A DNA stretch of 55,484 nt from assembly GCA_900317685.1 (NCBI GenBank), contig ONHQ01000017.1, forward strand, positions 1 through 55,484, in the 5' to 3' direction. Source of the stretch: an uncultured Prevotella sp. Lineage in GTDB: Bacteria; Bacteroidota; Bacteroidia; Bacteroidales; Bacteroidaceae. The position numbers and the translations under genes are program-made. Shown here in pieces: positions 48,802 to 55,484 of the stretch (position 1 is the first letter of the stretch; each line of letters opens with the position of its first letter). Below the pieces are notes generated by a model. The model did not search any database and was not told the DNA's origin. It worked only from the letters and a program-made list of their open reading frames with translations.

Positions 48802-51624
48802 TTACTCTTTCGGCAGCATGACGATGCTGACCTTGTTGGCACCGGCGAGGAACTGCTTGACGAAAGCAGAGATGGAGGCAGGCGTCTGAGCCTCTACCGT
48901 CTTCTTGTAGTCGGTGTAGTTGTCCTGATGGAGCTTATAGTCGTTGTAGACGATGCCACCCCAGAAGCCATTGGTCTTGGCGTTGGTGTCGAACTGCTTG
49001 ATCATGAGTTTCTTTACCTTAGAGAGCATCTCGTCATCGCATTTTTTGGCGAGGTCCTTCACGGCCTGATCCATGATCTTCAGGGCGATCTCTTTCTTCT
49101 CAGGCTTCATCGGGCAGTAGCCCACGAGCTGTGCGATATGGTAGCCGTCGTCGGCAAGAACCTGTGCGCCCTGTGCACCACAACTGTAGGCGGCGCTGGC
49201 TTCCTCGCGGATCTGCTTGAGATAGACCATCGAGAGAATCTGTCCGGCAATGTCCATCTTCACGGAATTGTCGAGCGAGTAGGGCAGCTTCTTGTTCATC
49301 CAGAACATGTAAGCAGTAGACTTCGGTGTCTCCATCTTGCGGTAGAACGTGTTGTCGACAGTCTTGTCGGTCACCTCGCTCACGCGCTTGCTCTCTGGGT
49401 TTTTAGCCTTGGTAGCAGGCAGGGCACCGAGATACTGGCAGATGAGCGGACGGATGGTAGCCTCGTCAAAGTTACCGGTGATGAAGAATGTCCAACCGTT
49501 GGCATTAGCTGTGCGCTCCTTAGCCATCTGCAGGATACGGTCGTAGTTGATGTCCTTCACGTCCTTGAGCAGCATAGGAGCCTGGCGCCAGTCGTGGTTG
49601 TAGAGCGTAGCGGTGACAGAGTCGCTAAGTGCTGTCTGCGGATCGAGCTCACGGTTCTTCAGTCCTACATTGTATTGCTGGATGAGGTTGCCGTAGGAGT
49701 CGGGATCTTTTTTGATGTTGGTGAAGTAGAGATAAGTCATCTGCAGCATCGTCTCCACATCCTTCGGAGTAGAGCTGCCGCTGATGTTCATGTGTCGGTC
49801 GCTCATGGTCAGGTCAGCATTGGCAATCTTTCCGGCGAGAGCCTTGCTCAGCTCAGTGTTGGAGAAGTCGCCCAGCCCGCTGATGCCGATGACCTCGTCG
49901 AAGGCCTGCAGGTTGGCAAAGTCGTTCTTGCCGTAAACCGAAGCACCTTGTCCGCCCTGTCCGCTGAGTGTGACCTGGTCTTTCTTGAAGTCAACCTTCT
50001 TCAGCACCACCGTGACACCGTTGGAGAGAGTGAGCACTTTGTAGTCGAACTTCTTGCTGGCTACCTCTTTCTTGATCTTGCCGGCTGTAGGCATGGTCTT
50101 GATGAGTGGCTCGTTCTTCACGTTGTCGACATAAGCCTCGATCTTCTCGGCACGTGCCTGGTGCACGGCGTCGAGGAGCTGTTGGGCGGTAGGATATACG
50201 GCACCGTCCTTCTCGTTGTTGAAGTTGATGATGACCAGGTTGGTGTCACTTTTGCAGATCAGCTCAGGGAGTACCTGGTTGATAGCCTCCAAGGGGATGG
50301 CGGGCACGAGCTGCTTCATCATCGTGTAGGTGTAGTCGATGCTCGGCATGGGCTCGTTGGTGAGGAAGTAGCCCAGGCAAGCCTGATAGAAAGAAGAGTT
50401 GGGGCGCTTGTCCTTGTTGGAGTACATCTTGTCGAGACCGCTGAGGAAGTTGCTCTTATAGCGCTCGTACTCAGTCGGTGTGAAGCCAAACTCAGCAGCC
50501 TGGCGCACGACGAGATAAGCAGCCTTCAGAGCGTCGGCCGTTTTGCTCATGTCTTTAGGAGATGCGCTGATGTCGAAAGCATCCTTGGTCTTGGCAAAGA
50601 TGTAGTTGCCGTCGCCGGCCTCTGCACTGACGAAGGGACAGTCGGCTTTCTGAGCAGCCTCGGTGAAGCGCTGGGCCAGCATACCGGTGACAGCCTGCTT
50701 GGCATAGTTCTGGATCAGGTAGGGCAGCGTCTGTTTCAGGCTGTCGGGAAAGACATCATGCTTCATCATCAGGTCGACAGAAGACGTAGGATATTCCTTG
50801 TCCTTGTCGATGATGACGATAGGCTCAGCGTTGTCGGGCACGGACTCGTCAACCAGCTTGGCCTCGTTGGCCGGGTTCTTGATGTTGCCGAAGAGCTTCT
50901 TGATCTGAGCCTCCGTGCGGTTGACGTCTACGTCACCGACGATGATGAGTCCCTGGTGGTCGGGATGATACCATTTATGATAGTAGTCGACCAGCTCTTT
51001 GCGCTTGAAGTTGTCGACGACAGACATCAGTCCGATAGGATAGCGTACGCCATATTTCGATCCGGGATAGAGCTTGGGCAGGTTACGCTCAAACATACGG
51101 CTGGAAGGAGAAGAACGCAGACGCCACTCCTCGTGGATGACACCACGCTCCTTGTCGATCTCACTCTGCTCAAGAGACAGACCGCATGACCAGTCGCGCA
51201 GGATGAGCAGGCAGGAGTCGAGTGTACCCTGATGCTGAGTAGGCACGTTGTCGATGTTGTAGACCGTCTGGTCGATGCTGGTGTAGGCGTTGAGGTCTGC
51301 ACCAAACTCGATGCCGTGTGCGCGGCACCACTCAATAAGGTCGTTGCCCTTGAAGTGGTCACTGCCGTTGAAGGCCATGTGCTCAAGGAAGTGTGCAAGT
51401 CCGCGCTGGTCCTCGTTCTCCTCCAAAGAGCCTACTTTCTGTGCAATGTAGAAGTTGGCACGGTGCTCAGGCCAGTTGTTGCGGCGGATGAAGTAAGTCA
51501 ATCCGTTGCTGAGCTTGCCAATCCTCACAGCAGTGTCCACGGGTACAGTCATGTCGGGCATCTGAGCCCATGCCTGCGCACCGACGAAGAGCAGCAAGGT
51601 GGCAATAACATTTCTAAGTTTCAT
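48802..51624 (-). CDS. M16 (insulinase-family) zinc metallopeptidase
   Basis: The 940-residue protein has a signal peptide (MKLRNVIATLLLFVGAQAWA) and two homologous M16 halves. The inverted zinc motif HFLEH (residues 78-82) is present in the first half, with the downstream Glu region (ERGVIHEEWRLRSSPSSRMF, about 157-176) that completes the site. The second half (from about 515) lacks HxxEH, as usual for the non-catalytic half. Full-length two-half M16 proteins in Bacteroidetes are periplasmic peptidases. It has its own -7 box (51657-51664). Confidence 0.94.
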   Translation of the reverse strand: MKLRNVIATLLLFVGAQAWAQMPDMTVPVDTAVRIGKLSNGLTYFIRRNNWPEHRANFYIAQKVGSLEENEDQRGLAHFLEHMAFNGSDHFKGNDLIEWCRAHGIEFGADLNAYTSIDQTVYNIDNVPTQHQGTLDSCLLILRDWSCGLSLEQSEIDKERGVIHEEWRLRSSPSSRMFERNLPKLYPGSKYGVRYPIGLMSVVDNFKRKELVDYYHKWYHPDHQGLIIVGDVDVNRTEAQIKKLFGNIKNPANEAKLVDESVPDNAEPIVIIDKDKEYPTSSVDLMMKHDVFPDSLKQTLPYLIQNYAKQAVTGMLAQRFTEAAQKADCPFVSAEAGDGNYIFAKTKDAFDISASPKDMSKTADALKAAYLVVRQAAEFGFTPTEYERYKSNFLSGLDKMYSNKDKRPNSSFYQACLGYFLTNEPMPSIDYTYTMMKQLVPAIPLEAINQVLPELICKSDTNLVIINFNNEKDGAVYPTAQQLLDAVHQARAEKIEAYVDNVKNEPLIKTMPTAGKIKKEVASKKFDYKVLTLSNGVTVVLKKVDFKKDQVTLSGQGGQGASVYGKNDFANLQAFDEVIGISGLGDFSNTELSKALAGKIANADLTMSDRHMNISGSSTPKDVETMLQMTYLYFTNIKKDPDSYGNLIQQYNVGLKNRELDPQTALSDSVTATLYNHDWRQAPMLLKDVKDINYDRILQMAKERTANANGWTFFITGNFDEATIRPLICQYLGALPATKAKNPESKRVSEVTDKTVDNTFYRKMETPKSTAYMFWMNKKLPYSLDNSVKMDIAGQILSMVYLKQIREEASAAYSCGAQGAQVLADDGYHIAQLVGYCPMKPEKKEIALKIMDQAVKDLAKKCDDEMLSKVKKLMIKQFDTNAKTNGFWGGIVYNDYKLHQDNYTDYKKTVEAQTPASISAFVKQFLAGANKVSIVMLPKE

Positions 51625-51656
51625 AAAGAAATACTGTTAAGATAATAATAATATTG

Positions 51657-51664
51657 CAAAGATA
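51657..51664 (-). promoter_or_regulatory. -7 box of the M16 peptidase gene
   Basis: TATCTTTG on the minus strand, 33 bases upstream of the start; the -33 element is poor. Confidence 0.6.
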
Positions 51665-51795
51665 GTGTGTTTTATGATGAACCGCAAGAAAAGCGCAATG
51701 ATGTCATAGCTTTTTAATGTTTTTTATTTTGAGCAGAGCCATTTGTGTTACTGCCTTTTCCAAATAGAAAAGAAGAAGAAATAAACAGCAAAACA

Positions 51796-51827
51796 TTTGG
51801 TTGAGAGGCGCAAAAGAACTACTTTTG
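51796..51827 (+). promoter_or_regulatory. Promoter at the start of the Fur-family gene
   Basis: TTTG (51796-51799), 20 bp, TACTTTTG (51820-51827), then five bases and the ATG at 51833. The transcript would have almost no leader. Confidence 0.75.
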
Positions 51828-51832
51828 CAGTT

Positions 51833-52264
51833 ATGGACGAAAATACATGTATTCAACTCTTGGAAGCCCACGGCATCAAGCCGACGAGCAACCGCATCCT
51901 TGTCGTGCGTGCCTTGGCCACAGAAGACGCTCCCTCGTCGATCAGTGACTTGGAGCGGGGACTGCTCTCGGTGGATAAGAGCGGCATCTTCCGCTGCCTG
52001 ATGCTGTTTCGAGAGCATCATCTGGTTCACTCGATGGAAGATGGTGACGGACAGGTGAAGTATGAGATTTGCCATCGTCACGGCGACAGCGATGATGATC
52101 TGCACGTCCATTTCTATTGCAGGCAGTGCCATCGCATCTTCTGCATGGAGGACACGCCGGTGCCTCAGGTCGCCATTCCCGAAGGCTTTCAGATGGAAAG
52201 CATCAACTACATGATCAAGGGGCTCTGTCCCGAATGCGCACGTAAGAGAGGACAGCGCCTATGA
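51833..52264 (+). CDS. Fur-family metal-responsive transcription regulator
   Basis: ATG 51833 is chosen because the promoter -7 box lies just upstream and inside the longer frame. The 143-residue protein has the Fur winged helix (about 1-75: LEAHGIKPTSNRILVVRALA, SISDLERGLLSVDKSGIFRC), the metal-binding HVHFYCRQCHRIFC segment and a C-terminal CPEC, so a structural Cys4 zinc site (CRQC and CPEC) is intact. It may sense zinc, iron or peroxide. Its stop overlaps the mutY start by 4 bp (ATGA), an unusual operon partner. Confidence 0.9.
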   Translation: MDENTCIQLLEAHGIKPTSNRILVVRALATEDAPSSISDLERGLLSVDKSGIFRCLMLFREHHLVHSMEDGDGQVKYEICHRHGDSDDDLHVHFYCRQCHRIFCMEDTPVPQVAIPEGFQMESINYMIKGLCPECARKRGQRL

Positions 52265-53322
52265 GTCCAGCTGATTTCTGTGCCACGCTGTTGAGGTGGT
52301 ACGCGGCCAATGGCCGTGACCTGCCGTGGCGCCATACCCGTGATCCTTATGCCATTTGGCTCAGTGAAGTCATCTTGCAGCAGACACGCATCAGCCAGGG
52401 CACCGCCTATTGGCAGCGTTTCATGCAAACCTGGCCTACTGTCGATGCTCTTGCAGCGGCCACAGAGGATGAAGTGCTGAAGATGTGGCAGGGCTTAGGT
52501 TACTATTCGCGTGCCCGCAACCTTCACACAGCAGCGCAACAGATTGTGGCTTGGGGGCAGTTTCCTCGTACTCTTGAGGAAATCCGGCGGCTCAAAGGCG
52601 TGGGCGACTACACGGCTGCGGCCATCGCCTCTCTGGCTTTTGGCGTCACCGCCGCGGCTGTCGACGGCAATGTCTATCGCGTGCTCTCCCGTCTCTACGC
52701 CATCGACACACCCATCAATACTACGGAGGGCAAGCATCTCTTCGCCCGTTTGGCCGATGAGCTGATTCATGCCGCACCTCGTCAGGCCTTATCGCCACAA
52801 GGTGAAGAAGTCTGCGGGGCCAGTCTCTTCAACCAGGCGATGATGGACTTTGGTGCCACACAGTGCGCGCCGCAGTCGCCGTCGTGTCTGCTCTGCCCTT
52901 TTATGGAAGACTGTGAAACGCACAGGCGGGGCATAGCCGAAGCGCTGCCCGTGAAGTTGAAGAAGACTAAGATCACCACCCGACACCTTATTTATATATA
53001 TGTCCGCACCCAGGGCTATACGGCCATCCACCGTCGCGGTGCCGGAGATATTTGGCAAGGATTGTGGGAGCCGCCGCTCTTCGAGGACACGCCCCTGCCT
53101 CAATGGCCCGGTCATCTCAAGCAGTTGGCTACGGGTGTGAAGCATGTTCTTACCCATCGCATCCTTCTTGCAGACTTTTATGCCCTCGACACCTACGTGC
53201 GTCCGTCGTTGCCCGAGGACTATATCTGGGTGGCAGAGTCTTCCCTCGCTGATTATGCCGTGCCGCGACTGGTGGAGAAACTCTGGCTGTCATTGCCTGA
53301 TGCGCTTCAATATCCGATTTGA
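52261..53322 (+). CDS. mutY: A/G-specific adenine DNA glycosylase
   Basis: The 353-residue repair enzyme removes adenine mispaired with 8-oxoguanine. It has the helix-hairpin-helix with LKGVGDYTAAAIAS, catalytic E36 (SEVILQQT) and D135 (VDGNVYRVLSR). The iron-sulphur loop ligands are C202, C209, C212 and C218 in the canonical C-x6-C-x2-C-x5-C spacing. The C-terminal NUDIX-like 8-oxoG recognition domain (about 240-350, GAGDIWQGLWEPPLF) is present. Start ATG overlaps the Fur-family stop codon. Confidence 0.97.
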   Translation: MSPADFCATLLRWYAANGRDLPWRHTRDPYAIWLSEVILQQTRISQGTAYWQRFMQTWPTVDALAAATEDEVLKMWQGLGYYSRARNLHTAAQQIVAWGQFPRTLEEIRRLKGVGDYTAAAIASLAFGVTAAAVDGNVYRVLSRLYAIDTPINTTEGKHLFARLADELIHAAPRQALSPQGEEVCGASLFNQAMMDFGATQCAPQSPSCLLCPFMEDCETHRRGIAEALPVKLKKTKITTRHLIYIYVRTQGYTAIHRRGAGDIWQGLWEPPLFEDTPLPQWPGHLKQLATGVKHVLTHRILLADFYALDTYVRPSLPEDYIWVAESSLADYAVPRLVEKLWLSLPDALQYPI

Positions 53323-53354
53323 TATTGACAGACAAAGTGAAGCCGTGTTGCAGC

Positions 53355-55322
53355 TTATCTGGTGAGCTTGATAACAAATCCACCACCCTCGGCAAGTGTC
53401 TGCCTCAGGCTGCTGCCTTTGTGAATATCGGTTGTTGAGATGCTGTAGTCCTCAGCGTCGTGGTTGGCATTGATGCCGTCTTGCAGAATCTGCGCTTGAT
53501 AGGTGACGCCTTCTTGGAGGAAGGGGAAGGAAAGCGTCACCTCCCGGCGGTCCCAGTTGGTTTGACCGCCGACGTACCAGTTGCCGTCTTTCTCACGTGC
53601 CGTGACGATGTACTCGCCAATCTTGCCTTGCAGCACAAGCGTCTTGTCGAAGACTGTGGGCAGCGAGGCGATGAAACGGGTGTAGGTCTCGTCGGCTTCG
53701 TAGTTCGTCGGACTGTCGGCGAGCATCGTGAATGGTGAGTCCTGCACGATGTAGCAAGCCGCCTGATGGCAGCGCGTGCCCATGGAGATAGGCTTTGTGT
53801 AGCACGCATGCCAGTCTTGCCGGGTTCCGTTGCGCATGGCACCGGGCGTGAAGTCGACCTGTCCGGCCATCATACGGATGAAGGGGAAGGTGACGTCGTA
53901 GCGTGGCATGTCGTTCTTAGCATCGGTCCAGCGGCTCTCCTCCATGCCGAACACACTCTCGTAGTTGAGGATGTTGGGGTAGGTGCGGTTGAGTCCCACG
54001 GGTTTATAGATGCCGTGAAGGTCAAGGATGAGATGATGCTTGGCCGTACAGGCTGCCAGTCGCTCCACCATCTCCACGGCCGTCTGGTCGTCGCGGTCCA
54101 TGAAGTCGACTTTGAAACCTTTGATGCCCATGTCGGCGTAGTGCTGGCAGATGGTCTCCAGGTTCTCGTCCATGACGTTGAAGACGGCCCACAGCACGAT
54201 GCCTACATTCTTACTCTTGGCATAGGCGATGAGCTCTGGCAGCCGGATGGCGTCGATGGGCTTTAGTATCGTACCCGCCTTGGAGTCGTACCAGCCCTCG
54301 TCAAGGATGATGTAGGGCAGGTGATGGCTGGCCGCGAAGTCGATATAATATTTATAGGTGTCGTAGTTGATGCCGGTCTTGAAGTCCACGCCTTTCAGGT
54401 TCCAGTCGTTCCACCAGTCCCAAGCCACCTTGCCAGGCTTGATCCACGACGTGTCGCCAATCTTGTTGGGACGAGCCAGGGCGTAGACAAGGTTGTTGAC
54501 GGGCATGTCGGTGTCGTGGGCGCTGACGGCGAGGATGCGCCAGGGATAGGTGCGTGGTCCTTTCGACTTGGCGATGTAACCGGCAGTCTCCGCCACGTGC
54601 GACATATGGCGGTAGGGATAGTAAGTCATCCGTGTGGGATAGGGAGCAAAGACAGCCCTGAGCAGACTGTCCTCAGCGGCTTTCACCCACATGTTGGGAT
54701 AGCTGACCAGGTCGCTCTCCAACAGGGTTATCTTGGCTGTGCCGCAGTCGACTGTTGCCGGCAGAAAGGCTGGCAGGTTTTTAGCCGAGTCGAGTGGTGT
54801 CTGGTCATAGACATTCTGGAAAGCCATGGCAAAGGGCCGCTGGGGCGACGTGGTGTATGCCAGCCACGATGCACGGTGCGGTCTGAAGTTGTAGTCGGCC
54901 GTCTCTGCCTTGATGATTGTCTCGCCTTTGCGGCGGGAGACAAAGCGGTAGGCGATGCCCTCGTTGTAGGCCCGTATCTGCAGGGAGAAGCCTTTTCCGA
55001 GTGGAACAACAAGCTCATTGTACTGCTCGGTGAAACTCTTCTGACGGTAGAAAGGGGAGACGATGGTCTCACGGTGGCTGGTGACCTTGGCCTTGCTGCC
55101 TGTCTGCCTATTCGACGATCCGATGACCGTGCCGTCGCCGAGGGTCAAAGAGATGGGTGAAGGATGCAGCAGCGTGTGCCCATTATATATAATGTGTAGT
55201 TTGTTGACGCCCTGGCTTGGTGTGATGACAGCCGTGAGCATGCCGTCGGGCGAGCTGACCTGTTGCGCAGACGCAGCAAGCACCATGATGAGCAGGGAAA
55301 AGAGTGAGAGAAGTTTCTTCAT
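53355..55322 (-). CDS. Secreted GH97 alpha-glycosidase
   Basis: The 655-residue protein has a signal peptide (MKKLLSLFSLLIMVLAASAQ), the GH97 N-terminal beta-supersandwich (about 25-265: FSLQIRAYNEGIAYRFVSRR), a TIM barrel (about 280-560: ILDEGWYDSKAGTILKPIDA, GFKVDFMDRDDQ, NILNYESVFGMEESRW) and a C-terminal sandwich. GH97 contains inverting alpha-glucosidases (SusB type) and retaining alpha-galactosidases. The Asp in KVDFMD is where the retaining group has its nucleophile, so alpha-galactosidase or a related retaining activity is slightly favoured; this is by memory. It is convergent with mutY. Confidence 0.9.
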   Translation of the reverse strand: MKKLLSLFSLLIMVLAASAQQVSSPDGMLTAVITPSQGVNKLHIIYNGHTLLHPSPISLTLGDGTVIGSSNRQTGSKAKVTSHRETIVSPFYRQKSFTEQYNELVVPLGKGFSLQIRAYNEGIAYRFVSRRKGETIIKAETADYNFRPHRASWLAYTTSPQRPFAMAFQNVYDQTPLDSAKNLPAFLPATVDCGTAKITLLESDLVSYPNMWVKAAEDSLLRAVFAPYPTRMTYYPYRHMSHVAETAGYIAKSKGPRTYPWRILAVSAHDTDMPVNNLVYALARPNKIGDTSWIKPGKVAWDWWNDWNLKGVDFKTGINYDTYKYYIDFAASHHLPYIILDEGWYDSKAGTILKPIDAIRLPELIAYAKSKNVGIVLWAVFNVMDENLETICQHYADMGIKGFKVDFMDRDDQTAVEMVERLAACTAKHHLILDLHGIYKPVGLNRTYPNILNYESVFGMEESRWTDAKNDMPRYDVTFPFIRMMAGQVDFTPGAMRNGTRQDWHACYTKPISMGTRCHQAACYIVQDSPFTMLADSPTNYEADETYTRFIASLPTVFDKTLVLQGKIGEYIVTAREKDGNWYVGGQTNWDRREVTLSFPFLQEGVTYQAQILQDGINANHDAEDYSISTTDIHKGSSLRQTLAEGGGFVIKLTR

Positions 55323-55346
55323 AATGAGTTCTTGGTTTTACTGATG

Positions 55347-55354
55347 CAAATGTA
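55347..55354 (-). promoter_or_regulatory. -7 box of the GH97 gene
   Basis: TACATTTG on the minus strand, 24 bases upstream of the start. A 10-bp palindrome TGGTCGACCA (55361-55370) lies just upstream, between the -7 and -33 positions, and could be an operator. Confidence 0.6.
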
Positions 55355-55475
55355 CGGAAATGGTCGACCAAACGATGAGAAAAACGGGCCCAAGGGGGAT
55401 TGTCCGTGGCAGGCGGATGCCGCTGCCTAACCAAAGAACTTGATATGATAGCGTGCTAAAACTATTTTTTTTGCT

Positions 55476-55483
55476 TACCTTTG
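55476..55483 (+). promoter_or_regulatory. -7 box of a gene beyond the window
   Basis: TACCTTTG at the very end of the window on the plus strand; the gene it serves is outside. Confidence 0.45.
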
Positions 55484-55484
55484 C

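Noticed and set aside
48928-51189. 753-codon open frame antisense to the M16 peptidase
   Set aside because: Shadow frame. Composition is dominated by Val, Leu and His runs typical of reversed coding sequence.

Overview
The window looks like a chromosome segment of a Prevotella-type member of the Bacteroidales. Evidence: SusC/SusD and many signal-peptide glycoside hydrolases, Bacteroidetes promoters (TTTG, 19-20 bp, TAnnTTTG) in front of many genes, the hemD-rnpA-yidD-tyrS cluster with a DUF4271 membrane protein, and tRNA genes without an encoded CCA. Base composition is near 50% GC in core genes and visibly lower in several accessory genes. Species cannot be named from the sequence alone.

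Layout. 1-4.7 kb: a TonB-receptor-like outer membrane barrel and a secreted GH32 fructan hydrolase. 4.7-5.7 kb: a HigBA-type toxin-antitoxin pair flanked by a 135-bp direct repeat of the GH32 gene end and its terminator. 5.7-8.05 kb (minus): an ECF sigma factor, a likely membrane anti-sigma partner, a secreted protein and an outer membrane barrel. 8.4-10.8 kb (minus): GH2 beta-galactosidase-type enzyme, then tRNA-Gln. 11.1-12.5 kb: a lipoprotein and a barrel protein lying between a 3' fragment of tyrS and the intact tyrS. 12.7-18.2 kb (minus): tyrS, yidD, rnpA, hemD, DUF4271 gene and metK, the last with a candidate SAM-II-like leader. 18.3-20.9 kb: pyrE, an SRPBCC protein and argH. 21-31.5 kb: a Cys4 lipoprotein, an Rpn/PD-(D/E)XK protein, tRNA-Gly and tRNA-Leu, a TPR/OmpA-like lipoprotein, a thioredoxin-fold lipoprotein, YifB/ComM ATPase, a MATE transporter and metG.

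31.6-35 kb is accessory: a DUF4143-type ATPase behind a 33-bp tandem array that carries its -33 box, a 5' fragment of an ATPase/nuclease gene, a PorT-like barrel, and a gene-poor stretch with a large nested palindrome. 35-36.1 kb holds a small membrane protein and a gamma-carbonic anhydrase. 36.3-43.9 kb is a polysaccharide utilisation locus (SusC, SusD, a secreted carbohydrate-binding-like protein, GH43) probably aimed at arabinose-containing glycans. 44.6-48.4 kb is a second accessory island: two AAA ATPases (one fused to a PD-(D/E)XK nuclease domain) and a translationally coupled DUF3791/DUF3990/small-protein operon that looks like an ADP-ribosyltransferase toxin system. 48.8-55.3 kb: M16 peptidase, a Fur-family regulator coupled to mutY, and a GH97 enzyme.

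Most notable: (1) accessory cargo twice sits between an intact gene and a second copy of that gene's 3' end; (2) a 134-bp nested palindrome in a gene-poor gap; (3) the coupled three-gene DUF3791/DUF3990 operon; (4) a perfect palindrome overlapping the start of an ATPase promoter; (5) an AT-rich 18-base motif that recurs between genes. All functional statements rest on reading motifs by eye; no database search was run.
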